DNA from: Porphyra umbilicalis
Lineage: Eukaryota > Rhodophyta > Bangiophyceae > Bangiales > Bangiaceae
Assembly: GCA_002049455.2 (NCBI GenBank)
Contig: KV918883.1
Location: 115,433 to 179,432, forward strand
DNA length: 64,000 bases
Direction: 5' to 3'
Shown here piece by piece: positions 10,890 to 20,864 of the stretch. The notes beneath the pieces are model-generated. The model saw only the letters and a list, made by a program, of their open reading frames with translations, had not been told where the DNA came from and did not search any database. The position numbers and the translations under genes were made by a program. Positions within the stretch are counted from its first letter, which is position 1; every line of letters begins with the position of its first letter.

Positions 10890-13800
10890 ATGTCTGACTC
10901 TGATTCTAGAGCAAGGGCCAGACTAGGCCAGAGCGACTCAACCTCGGATGGAGATGGCCCGGCGGTGCCTCCCTTAGGTGCCGCGTCCTCAGCGGTCCCC
11001 GCGTGCAGCCGAGGTCCCTCGGGACGGTTCGGACGGAGCATGCGACGTTGCCGGAAGCGCGTTCCGTGTCCGTTTGCCGTTATTGAGTTGGAGGAGGATG
11101 AGCCCGTCGCTTGCAAGACGTTTGCGATATCACCCGAGCCCAGGTCCTGTGCAACGCGTACCCGGTGCAGTGCGCATGGGGGCACCCGTTGTCGGCTTTG
11201 GCGCATTCGTGGACCAGTTCTTGGGTATAGCACCGACGCGGAGACGCTATCGTCAATCTTTATTGTGCGGGCGGCGTTTGGGCTTCCGATTGATGAGGTT
11301 TACGCCAGGGCAGTGCCTCTTCTGACGTCCAAGTGCTACAAGACCACTCGCGAGTCGTACGAGTCAGTGCGCATTGTCGCGCAACACCATCGACCGGCGC
11401 TTGCCGACGACGGCCGCCTCGGTACTGACGGCTGTGATCGCGGGAGCAGCGGCGGTGCAGGAGACAGCGGTGGTGGTGACGCCGGTGATGGTGACGCTGG
11501 TTGTGGTCGGAGCAGTGGCGCTGGCGGCAGTATGTGCGGCGGTGACATCACCGCGGCCGTGTCCTTCTCTTCTTCTTTTCGAGGATTCGACGCTGGCCTC
11601 CCCCTATGCGACGCGCACATCAAGGTGATTTTGAGTCGCGCGAAGGCCGCCGTCCGAGCTGCCCGTAACCGGCTGCACAAAGGGCACGTCGCCATCGTGG
11701 AACATCGAGGGGCTCTCGGAGATCCCGTGTACAAGAAGGCCGTGAAGCAGGCATCTCGGTACGGCTCTGTCGGAGCCATCAGGGATTACCGCAAGAAGGG
11801 CGGCGATGCGCTGCGGCAGCGATGGAGCCAGCTACTGGATGGACACGCGGCTGGGGACATCCATCGTATGCGAAAATGGTTGGAGCATGGCACCAGAGGA
11901 CCCGGCGGTCGGTCGACACGGCTGCGCCTCGCACGGGGCATGACGCAAATGCGGCTACTGCCGACTAGAGAGCAGCTACGGACGGAGCGACGTGTCGCGC
12001 TGGACGCGGATGGCGTACCTGGACACTTCCTGTTTATAACCTCTCCGCTGGGGAGATTGGAAAGATGGGACTATGTTGTCGGGTCCAGCTCGGTTGGGCT
12101 CCGGCGGTACCAAAACAAGTTCAAGGAGGTGCGGCGACTGAAGAGCCACAACAACAAGTTTTGGGACGCTCGTCATCGGTCGCAGACCGCCGGGGACGAA
12201 TCGGAGCAGGAGGATGGCGGCGTCTACATCAACAACTCAGACGCTGAGACGGAGGGCTGCTACGCCCCGATGGAGACGGACCCAGTGCGATTGGAGGAGA
12301 TGCTCCTAGACGCCGACTCGTTTGTGGAAGACATGAAGGGCGGAAACGAGACCAAGGTGGTGGCGGTTGGCTATGACGCGATCGCAGCGCTTCAGGCCGC
12401 CCTCGACCAGGCGGTGCAGGTGGGCACCACGGTTGCTGACTTGCAGGGCGGCCCGCCGATGGTAATAACCTTTGCAGCGGATGGGGGAACGGTGCGTCGA
12501 AAGGAGATAACCGCCTTTACCGCATCGTTGTCGCTTCCATGTCTCGAGAATGGCCGCACCGACCTGACCCCTATAATCTACTGCTTGTCGGGAGAGAAGA
12601 GAGTCGGACGGGATATTGCGTCGTACATCAACGGTGTACTCGTCGAGCTTTTGTCACATTCCTTCAGCGTGCCCGTGGCTCCTGCTTCTGACGGAAGTGA
12701 CTCAGCTCTTGAGCGCCAGCGGCTTGTGTTACACCCGACTCTACAAGTGTGTGGTACGTGTTTTTTCTCGGTTGTCTCTTGTTGTGCTGGACGTTGCTCA
12801 GCGAGAATTTGATGTCGTACGGCCAACGATGTGCGCACCGGGTCTGTGACCGGAGGCATGGGCGGGTGAGCGTAACAAGGAGTCAACTGGAGCGACCTCA
12901 TGCTGACATTATTCTCTTCATGTGTTCTGCTTGTTTCTGTTGCCATTCTTGCTTTCAGGCGACTTTTCAATGCTTCACTACCTCTGTGGGCTGACGGGAG
13001 GCAGCGACGATGGTCGGTGCCCGTTTCGTGTCGGCTGCCGGCTTGACAAGTTCTTGCGCCCAAGCTTCCATCTCGGGGCCGAGGCCGATCGACCACTCGA
13101 CGTTATTGCTGGTCAGTGGGAGCTTGCTGTCTGGACAGTCGCCAACTACTGTGCTCTCTTGTCGGATGACGTCTCCTCCGTCGGTGGTGAGGTTCATGTG
13201 GCTTGTCCGACCTGTGGACGGCTCATACCCTTCTCGTCGGAGGTTGTGGAGGGCAGCGGCATCGTCTTCTGTCGTGCTTCCCACTGCTTGGGCGCCGACA
13301 AGCCCGTCCGCATCCTCAAGAGCATCGCGGAGACCACCTTCAACGAGGTCATCAATGCGGCTCGCCGGCTGGCTGGGGGTGTGCGAGGTTATCCCATCCT
13401 TCTCGATTTGGACGTCATGTTACAGGCGCCCGTGCTGCACTGCACGGGCACTATCGCCAAGCGCGTCGTATTGTACGTGCTGGCGTGCCTCCCAGAGCGC
13501 CTCCGCGTGATTGCTAAGCGGATATTGCTCGCCATCATGGGCAAGGGAAAGATCACCGGCCTCTACCTCCGCGAGTTTCGTGAGCTCGTCGCCCTCTTAG
13601 TCGCCTCTCCCGACCTACTCGGATGCAAGCTCGACCCGGTTTTCGTGCTGCTGCTACAGCTCGTCCAACTGCTCAACGCGTCGTGGCGGAGCGCCCTCAC
13701 GGATGCGACGGCGCCCGAGCGGAACGGTGCGGCGGCTATTATGGAGTTGACAGCCTTCCTGATCGGTCCCCTTTACGAGGAGATCAAGCCCCTGGACCCA

Positions 13801-15204
13801 GAAACCAAGAACTCCAAGGTTTTGAACCTCTACCTCCACGCACCGATTGCACACGTGCGAGCCCAGGTGGGAGCGGCTCGCCAGGACGTCGCCTACGTTT
13901 CTGACGACAACATTGAAGGGCACATTCGCGGTATTGGCCGGTACCTGTACAACCACGCCAACAACGCCTCCCAAGCGGAGCTCTTCTGTAATATGGCCGC
14001 CATGCGCAAGGCGAACCTGGGCTTCTCCACCCCCCGCTCTCACCCCTCCTCAATGGTCTACACCAAGCACATCCTAGTGTGTACCTGCTGGAAGACACTT
14101 GGCCGCGACGGCCTGGCCGATTTCAATGCCATCCGAAAGTTGGCCACGGACGACTTCGACCTGTCGCTGGAGGAGGACACCGACACGAACTGCCTACGCA
14201 TCACCCTTCCACTGCACAACAAAGTCGACGAAAACGGTGCCCCACGACGGGACGCGAACAACAATAAGGTGCTTGGAAAGAAAGAGGCCGTCCGGCGGGG
14301 TCTGCGCGCGCGCCAGCACCAACTACGTCTTTGCATTTGTGGCAAACTTGGCAAGGAGCTGCGCAGCCACGTAGTTGAGTTCGCTGCCACTCAGCGCGTT
14401 TCCAAGGCCCTCGCTTTGTCCCGCGCTGCATCCAAGGCCGCCCGAGCCGTTGCTAAGGCCGCCAAGGCAACGGCGACGGCAACAGTGCTGGCAATGGAGC
14501 GGGCAGCTGCTGCAGAGGCGGCCAACGTGACCCCTGTGGCCGCGCCCGTGACGGACAGCGGAGCGGAAGTGGGGGCCATGACGGACGTGGCTGTAGAGGA
14601 CGACGCAGGAGTGGCGGCGGCCACGGTGGCGGCCCTGGAGGCCTTTTCGTTTGAGTCCAACACTGACGAGGGCGTGTCGTCTGCCCGCTCGGCTGGGTCG
14701 TCGGCCTGCAGTGGCGGCGCGGGCTCGCGGCGCACGAGTGACGAGGCGGCCTCGTCGAGCACGAGAGCTCTGGCCGAGTTTTCACCAAGTGGTACCGACT
14801 CCGGCGATTGTGAGTCTTCTGCCTCATCGTCTGCTCCGCGCGAGCCGACCAACAAGAACGTCAAAAGGCTTGCTTTGTCGGAGTCAGTGCGTCAATATCT
14901 ACCGCCGATGACTGTTCTCCCACTTGCCTTTCCGAAGTCTTCTGTGTACTCTACTATCCCCGGCACGACCCCCCCCGACGGCGACTCGTCCCCGCTTGCG
15001 GCTGAGGTGGATGCTCGGCTTCATGAGCAGATCTCTTTTTTGCGCATCTTTTTGCTGCGCACGAAGTCGTCTGAGTTTTCCTGGTGGGGCATGCGCAGTT
15101 CCGTTGACGTAGAGGATGTGACGGACGCCGCACAATCCTTGTTGAGTCGGTTAATAGCCGTACGTCAGCGACGGTTGCTTGCGAGCGAGTCGCCCATTCC
15201 GTAG
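10890..15204 (+). CDS. Putative DDE transposase, two exons
   Basis: Exon 1 is 10890-12753 and exon 2 is 12959-15204. The intron has a GTACGT donor and TTTCAG acceptor, the split Gly codon restores phase exactly, and the product is 1369 aa. Residues 1-90 are Ser/acidic. A basic middle (about 235-400) and acidic linker lead to ITFAADGG with Asp531, then GDFSMLHYLCG with Asp623 followed by a Cys-containing segment, a zinc-ribbon-like C704-x2-C707...C726-x4-C731, and DDNIEGHIRG with Glu941 after a hydrophobic helical region. This D..D..E order with a Cys insertion after the second Asp is how RNase H-fold transposases of the CACTA/KDZ kind are built. The tail (about 1100-1145) is an Ala/Lys/Arg coiled segment, then Ser/acidic. 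I cannot name the superfamily. It sits 2.2 kb from the NFPW MT-A70 gene and may mobilise it. Catalytic assignments are by pattern only. The start could also lie further upstream. Confidence 0.75.
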
Positions 15205-17115
15205 TGTGAGGGTGATGCGCTGTTACTTTTCTTTTCATCTTTCTCAAGTGGCCACAGCACGTGTACGCGTTTCTCCACCGGTCTTCATCTAGCCAATTTC
15301 CTTTATCCCAGATCCGTCTTCCTGCGACACAACTGCTCGAGCGGCGTATGGACCCACTGCTGCACTGCCGCCGCGGTCGCTGGATACGGACGCTGGTACA
15401 CTTCTGCGTCCTTCCCTTTTGCTCCGTTCTCGTCTCGTCTCCCTAACCTAGAGTGGCCTGTTGAACACCGGGATCCATCCGTCGCGTGGACCGTCGACCA
15501 CCCCACCAGTCAGCTCCCGTGCGAGACGGCTACGACTGCAGCAGCCTCCTCCGTCACTGACAAGGACAGCGGTGGAGGCGCCATCAAAGACGCCGCGCAG
15601 CCAAAAGCCGCTCAATTGCCCACCCGAGAAAATGCGTGCGCCTGCAGCATCTTTGCACTGCCGCCGTCGCTGCCGCCGTGGCCAGCGCCGCCGCCGCCGC
15701 TGCCGCTGCAGCCTCTGCTGCCGCCGCGGTTATTGGGGGCCTTTATGTCCTTGACCCACGCACGCACAGTCCTGCATGTCAGCCACGCCTCCCTGCCTCA
15801 CATGCACCTCTACCGGCCCCACCGCAGCGTCTCTTAAGTCATGGACGCCATGGCGTTCAACACGGTAATCAACTCCTGCGCGGCCCTGGCCGGCCCGTCT
15901 GGTCCAGATCCTGGCTGCCAGGAAATTGCACGGAACGTGTCGCAGCGCACGACCACAGCAGACCTGCTGGGGAGAGAATGCGCCGCAGGCAGTCTGGCAG
16001 CATGCTCCGGACCAATGACTAGCAACATCAACACAGATCCAGTTCAGAAAACCTGCGTCAAAGCAGATGCCACACAGCAATATGCAACAGTTCGTCGGCA
16101 GGTTCTCTGTTTAGCAAAAGTGAGTAATGATGCGCTGAACATAGCAGAAATGAGGGCAAGAGCCGAGCTTCTGGGCTACACTTGCAGGCAATGCAACGGT
16201 TCTGGTCGCACCGCAAAAGCACCTGCACCCCATTTTCCCATGCAGAGGCACCGCAGAACATAAACCCCTCAGGTGCCTGCAGCAGGATATCGGGCCGAAC
16301 AAGCTTGCAGAGATCACTTCTCTAGATCTGCGGGAACTCTGCAACACGAAATCGCAGCAAAAGAGCAGATCTGTAAGGTACACGGTTTAAGCCCCACTGC
16401 GCTGGCGGCTGCCGGTCTTTGGCCCTCTGCATCGCCGCAGCTGCCCGCCGTTTCCCCCCCGCGCTGGTCGCCCGTCGTCAAATCTGGCGGAAACCCCACT
16501 TCCCGTCTGTACTCTCCCCCACCCCGGGTCGGGCCTCTGGGCCGGCCGCCATTGCCGTCGCAGGCTTCAATGGCCACTCCCCGCCGTGCGGCCGCGGCGC
16601 GCGGCGGCCGCGGTCGCCCCTGCCCCGCGTCGGTCGATTCACGCTGGGCGTTCGCTGTCCCGATTTGAGCGGCGCCGTGGCGGGCGGGGGCGCCACCCCC
16701 CCCCCCCCCGCGCCCCCTTCCCGGTGGCAAACGCATCCCCCCAGTGGCAAACGCATCCCCGCGGCGCCACGGGCGCTTTGGTCCCCGCTTTGGCGCTGCG
16801 TTTGGCGGCAGCCGCGACGGTGGCTGTGCCGCCGTGCGCGGGGGGCGGCTCCCCGCCAGGCGCTGGTGGCATGGCATGGCGGGCGGGCGGCGGCCTGGCG
16901 GGCACGCGGACGCTGCCGCAGCGGGCGCCATCCCTGCGAGGCGGTGGGAAAGACGTTAAAAGCCGCGGCTCCCTCCCTTCCTCCGTAGTCTGCTCATCCC
17001 CTCATCCCACAACGTGCACAGCGCGTCCCGCCGACCTCCCGCCACCCGCGACGCACGCTCCTCCCTCGGGCCATCGACGGGAGCGCGACCGACTCCCCCC
17101 GCCGACCGACCGACC
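15205..17115. other. Mostly non-coding; GC rises sharply
   Basis: Downstream of the transposase are a GCC/GCT-repeat patch (about 15657-15730) and a 140-codon ATG frame at 15841-16263 ending in a Cys-containing stretch (YTCRQCNGSG), without a recognised domain. From about 16,400 the base composition jumps to the very GC-rich host pattern, which continues to 36 kb. The last few hundred bases should hold the promoter of the secreted Cys-rich protein. Confidence 0.45.
15841..16263 (+). CDS. Small hypothetical ORF, 140 aa
   Basis: An ATG-started single frame of 140 codons, 640 bases 3' of the transposase. The product has balanced composition, several Cys, and a C-terminal MRARAELLGYTCRQCNGSG segment. 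No family is recognised. It may belong to the left-hand mobile region or be chance. Confidence 0.25.
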   Translation: MDAMAFNTVINSCAALAGPSGPDPGCQEIARNVSQRTTTADLLGRECAAGSLAACSGPMTSNINTDPVQKTCVKADATQQYATVRRQVLCLAKVSNDALNIAEMRARAELLGYTCRQCNGSGRTAKAPAPHFPMQRHRRT

Positions 17116-18915
17116 ATGGCGCCGCCGCGCCCTGCCGTCGCAGCCGCCTTTGGCGCGCTGCTCGCCGCCGCCGCTATCGTGCTCGCCACCCCCGCCGCGT
17201 CGACCACCTACGCGCCGCCGCCTGCACCGTGCCCGTCGGGTCACTGCGGCGCCGTGGTGCTGCCCGGCGGCGCGTGCGCGCCGCCGCACGTCGCGTGCGC
17301 GCCGGGTGCCGAGTGCCACGACGCAACGTGCGTCGTGTGGGTGCCCGCCGGCGGTGCGTGTGGCGCGCCGGGGCGCGTGTGTGGTGGCGGGCGGGTGTGC
17401 GTCGGCGGCAAGTGCGCGTCGCCGCCGCCGCCGCCCGCCCACCGGGCGTGCGGGTGGGGGAGCAACGGCAAGCGCTGCGGCCACGACGGCTCGCGGTGCT
17501 ACCGGCGGCGGTGCGTTCGGTGGGTGTCGCCGGGCGGCGCATGTGGGACGGGTAAGAGCAAGTGCGGTGGCGGCTCGCACTGCCATGGGGGAATGTGCGT
17601 CAAGGGCGGCGGCGGGTCATCTGGTCGCGGCTCATCTGGCCGCCGCTCGTCTGGTCGCGGCTCGTCTGGTCGCGGCTCGTCTGGCCGCGACTCGTCGGGC
17701 GGCGGGTCGTCGGGCGGTGGCTCGTCGGACAAGAGCTCCTCCAAGAGTGGCTCTTCCACCCTCGTCAAGTGGATCAAGTGGGGCGGCAAGTGCGGCTCGC
17801 CCAATACTCGCTGCAAGCGCGGGTCGGTGTGCCGCCATGGCAGGTGCAAAAAGTCCCCGTCGTCGTCCCGCAGCGGCTCGTCTGGCCGTGGCTCCTCGGG
17901 CAACGGCTCGTCTGGCCGTGGCTCCTCGGGCAACGGCTCGTCTGGCCGTGGGTCCTCTGGCAGTGGCTCTTCCGGCCGTGGTACTCCCGGCCACGGCTTG
18001 TGCAGGAGCGGCAGCAACGGGCGCCGCTGCAAGTACGACGGCTCCCAGTGCTACATGAAGCGGTGTGTCAAGTGGGTGTCTCCCGGTGGCGCGTGTGGCA
18101 CGGGAAACACCAAGTGTGGCGGCGGCTCGCACTGCCATGGGGGCAAGTGCGTCAAGGGTGGTGGTGACTCATCTCGCCGCGCCTCCTCGGTCAGCGGCTC
18201 GTCTGGGCATGGCTCTTCTGGCCGCGGCTCGTCTGGCCGCGGGTCTTCCAGCAGTGGCTCGTCTGGCCGTGGCTCGTCTGGCCGCGGCTTGTCTGGCAGT
18301 GGCTCTTCCAGCCGTGGTACTCCCAGCCACGGCTTGTGCGGGAGCGGCAGCAACGGGCGTCGCTGCAAGTACGACGGCTCCCAGTGCTACATGAAGCGGT
18401 GTGTCAAGTGGGTGTCTCCTGGCGGCGCGTGTGGGACTGGCAACACCAAGTGTGGCGGCGGCTCGCACTGCCATGGGGGCAAGTGCGTCAAGGGCGGCAG
18501 TGACTCGTCTCGCCGCGGCTCCTCGGTCAGCGGCTCGTCTGGGCGTGGCTCGTCTGGGCGTGGCTCGGCTGGCCGCGGCTCCCCGGGCAGCGGCTCGTCT
18601 GGCCGCGGCTCGTCTGGCAGTGGCTCCTCCGACCGTGGTACGCACCGCCACAGCTTGTGCGGGAGCGGCAGCAACGGGCGCCGCTGCAAGTACGACGGCT
18701 CCCAGTGCTACATGAAGCGGTGCGTCAAGTGGGTGTCCCCCGGCGGCGCGTGTGGGACTGGCAACACCAAGTGTGGCGGCGGCTCCTTTTGCTACCATGG
18801 GGTTTGCACCAAGTGGGTCGGGCTCGGCGCCCACTGCCACGCGTCGCACGTGCGCTGCGGCAGCATGCTCACGTGCCGCAACGGCACCTGCATGCGCACG
18901 GGCGGGTCGGATTAG
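17116..18915 (+). CDS. Secreted Cys-rich / Ser-Gly-Arg repeat protein
   Basis: The single-exon 599-residue protein starts at an ATG followed by a clear signal peptide (Ala/Leu core, residues 6-27, cleavage near ATPAAS). It then alternates compact eight-Cys modules with low-complexity linkers of SSGRG-type pentads. Full modules lie near residues 112-157, 296-350, 408-462 and 515-570. They share the spacing C-x8-C-x6-C-x4-C-x9-C-x6-C-x5-C-x4-C and a KWVSPGGAC core. A shorter module lies near 215-246 and a Cys-rich cap ends the protein. I do not recognise a named domain; the CxxxxC...GxxCxxGxC pattern recalls disulfide-knot modules of extracellular proteins. Arg/Ser/Gly linkers and many disulfides suggest an extracellular-matrix or cell-wall component, which is inference. 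Modules 3 to 5 are nearly identical at DNA level, indicating recent internal duplication. No membrane anchor follows the signal. Confidence 0.85.
   Translation: MAPPRPAVAAAFGALLAAAAIVLATPAASTTYAPPPAPCPSGHCGAVVLPGGACAPPHVACAPGAECHDATCVVWVPAGGACGAPGRVCGGGRVCVGGKCASPPPPPAHRACGWGSNGKRCGHDGSRCYRRRCVRWVSPGGACGTGKSKCGGGSHCHGGMCVKGGGGSSGRGSSGRRSSGRGSSGRGSSGRDSSGGGSSGGGSSDKSSSKSGSSTLVKWIKWGGKCGSPNTRCKRGSVCRHGRCKKSPSSSRSGSSGRGSSGNGSSGRGSSGNGSSGRGSSGSGSSGRGTPGHGLCRSGSNGRRCKYDGSQCYMKRCVKWVSPGGACGTGNTKCGGGSHCHGGKCVKGGGDSSRRASSVSGSSGHGSSGRGSSGRGSSSSGSSGRGSSGRGLSGSGSSSRGTPSHGLCGSGSNGRRCKYDGSQCYMKRCVKWVSPGGACGTGNTKCGGGSHCHGGKCVKGGSDSSRRGSSVSGSSGRGSSGRGSAGRGSPGSGSSGRGSSGSGSSDRGTHRHSLCGSGSNGRRCKYDGSQCYMKRCVKWVSPGGACGTGNTKCGGGSFCYHGVCTKWVGLGAHCHASHVRCGSMLTCRNGTCMRTGGSD
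17625..18645 (+). repeat. 15-bp SSGRG-coding repeats and duplicated modules
   Basis: Arrays of a 15-base unit (tctggccgcggctcg and variants) occur at about 17,625-17,735, 17,875-17,985, 18,195-18,320 and 18,520-18,645. Each array is followed by a ~165-base Cys module. The last three array-plus-module blocks are about 340 and 318 bases long and nearly identical, so this is a higher-order tandem repeat inside the coding region. Confidence 0.85.
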
Positions 18916-19937
18916 GCGGTGGGGGCGGGCGGGGAGGGCAGTCACGGCAGCAGACCGTGGCCGCAGGGGATGGGGGGTGACCCCCACGCCGGCGCGGCAG
19001 TGGTGCGTGGGAAGGGCGGATGGGGGGGCGCTGGCCGACCGGCGCTTTGGCACGACGGCAATGGCCTCTGCCGTCTGTTTTTCTTTTTTTGAATATCTTT
19101 GTCTGCACACCCCATCGCATGCCGCGCTGTCCGACTCGGGGGCGGACCCGCAAACCGCCGCGTGAGCTACCGAGCGCCACCGCCCGTTGGTCACAGACGG
19201 CGGCGGGCCACCCAAGCCCGCCGCCGGCCTCGCGCGGCCGGCCACGCGCGGCCGGCCACGCGCGGCGGGTGGGGCGGCAGAAGCCAGCGCGCCACCGCCA
19301 CCGTCACGGGTCGACCGCCCAGTGACGCCGGCGGCAACGCCCGCGCCCGACCGCCACGCCGCGCCGGGCGGCTGCGCGCGCCGCAACGGCCGGTGGCGGG
19401 CGCGGGGGGGCCGACCGCCCCCGCGCCCGTGCGCGGGAGCGCCGCGCGCGGCGCACCCGGCGACCGCGCGCGGTCGCCGCGGCGCCGTCGCGCAGCGCTG
19501 AGCTTCTCGGCCACGTGTCGTTGCGCTCCGTGATCCCGCGCGGTCGGTGGGTCGACTTGCAGCCGCGGCGGCATCCCGCTTCCACCACACCCCCTCTGCT
19601 CGGCCGGCGCGCGCGCGCCGCCCGGGCCCGCACGCGCGCTCCCCCCCCTTGCACCGGCGCCCGCGCCCCACCCCCGCCTGGTGCTCGGTGCGCGCCCCGT
19701 GGGCCCCCCTTCCACCCGCGTGCCCTCTGACGGTCCCGCCTCTGTCTGGACGGGGGGTGCCACCATGGCGCGGCCCGCTTCCCCCGCCGCCGCCTCGGTC
19801 GCCGCCTTTGTCGCCGCCGCCGGGTGCCAACCGCCCCCCCCCCCCCCGCTGCGGTGGCACACGCGCCAGTCTCGTGCCACTCCCCTCCCCCCCCCCCATT
19901 GCGGCGGGCCTCCCGGCGGTGCCAGCCGCCCCCCACA
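18916..19937. other. Intergenic, extremely GC-rich
   Basis: No gene is supported. Very long antisense and other-frame ORFs here are by-products of high GC content. The sequence contains palindromic GGCCGGCC/GCGCG patches near 19,225-19,275 and several C runs near 19,836-19,900 just before the dehydrogenase start. Confidence 0.5.
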
Positions 19938-20864
19938 ATGGGCGGCGGCGCCGACGCGCCGCGGCGCCTCGCCCTCGTCACGGGCGCCACCGACGGCGGC
20001 ATTGGGGGCACGACGGCGCGGCGGCTGGCGGCCGACGGCTACGCCGTCCTCCTCGCCGGCCGCAACCGGTCGGGCCTCGAGTCGACGGCCGCCGCCATGT
20101 CCGCCGACGCCGTGGCGGGCATTATCACGGGCGACCTGTCGACGGTCGACGGCGTCGGCCGCTTTGCCGCCGCCGTGCGTGCGGCGGTGGCGGAGCGCCG
20201 GCGCGACGGCGACGGCGGCGGCCTCCACACCCTCATCCACAATGCGGGCGTGTTTCTCAAACGCCGCACGGTCACCGGCGACGGCCTCGAGACGACCTTT
20301 GCGGTCAATGTGGTCGCGCCCTTCCTCCTCACGTCCCTCCTCCTCCCCGACCTCGAGGCGACCGCCGCCGCCACCGCCACCGCCGACGACGGGTCGACCC
20401 TCCCCCCCCGCGTCGTGCACGTCAGCTCCATCAGCCACATGGACACGGGCGGCGTCGTGCCGTGGGACGACTTGCAGAGCGAGGCCGCCTACAGCGCCTA
20501 CACGGCGTACGGGGCGTCCAAGCTGCTGCTGCTGATGGTCGCGCGGGAGATGGCCGCCCGCTTTGCGGCCGCCGCGCCGGCGCCCGCTGCGCGCATCGAC
20601 GTGGTCGCCCTCGACCCGGGGACCGTCAACACCAAGATGCTCCTCGCGGGGTGGGGGGCGTGTGGGATGGACGTGGGCGCGGCGGGGGGGACCGCGTGGT
20701 TGGCGGCCGCGCGGAGCGCGGTGAGTGGCGAGTATTACGTTGGCACGTCCCCGCGGGGGGGGGCCCCCGTGTCGCGCGACCCGGCGGCGCGGCGGCGGCT
20801 GTGGGGGTTGTTGACAGAGCTGGTCGCGGAGAAGGGGGGGGGGGACGTGTATCCGGGGCTTTGA
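19938..20864 (+). CDS. Short-chain dehydrogenase/reductase
   Basis: The single-exon 308-residue protein has the classical SDR layout. It has the nucleotide-binding TGATDGGIGG (TGxxxGxG) at 15-24, an IHNAG motif after strand 4, a VVHVSSISH strand carrying the catalytic Ser, and YGASK with Tyr191 and Lys195. An LDPGTVNT segment follows, typical of the substrate-side loop. It should be an NAD(P)(H)-dependent oxidoreductase. The architecture recalls retinol-dehydrogenase or protochlorophyllide-reductase-like SDRs, but substrate cannot be read from sequence. No transit peptide is evident on the ATG-started form. The ATG at 19938 is chosen because it immediately precedes the Rossmann strand; upstream in-frame sequence lacks an ATG. 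A carotenoid cleavage dioxygenase follows 1 kb downstream on the same strand, so a role in apocarotenoid conversion is conceivable but unproven. Confidence 0.88.
   Translation: MGGGADAPRRLALVTGATDGGIGGTTARRLAADGYAVLLAGRNRSGLESTAAAMSADAVAGIITGDLSTVDGVGRFAAAVRAAVAERRRDGDGGGLHTLIHNAGVFLKRRTVTGDGLETTFAVNVVAPFLLTSLLLPDLEATAAATATADDGSTLPPRVVHVSSISHMDTGGVVPWDDLQSEAAYSAYTAYGASKLLLLMVAREMAARFAAAAPAPAARIDVVALDPGTVNTKMLLAGWGACGMDVGAAGGTAWLAAARSAVSGEYYVGTSPRGGAPVSRDPAARRRLWGLLTELVAEKGGGDVYPGL

Noticed and set aside
16586-18058. 490-codon plus-strand frame, and matching minus frames, over the Cys-rich gene
   Set aside because: These are shadow frames of the repeat protein; only the 17,116-18,915 frame has a signal peptide and conserved Cys spacing.
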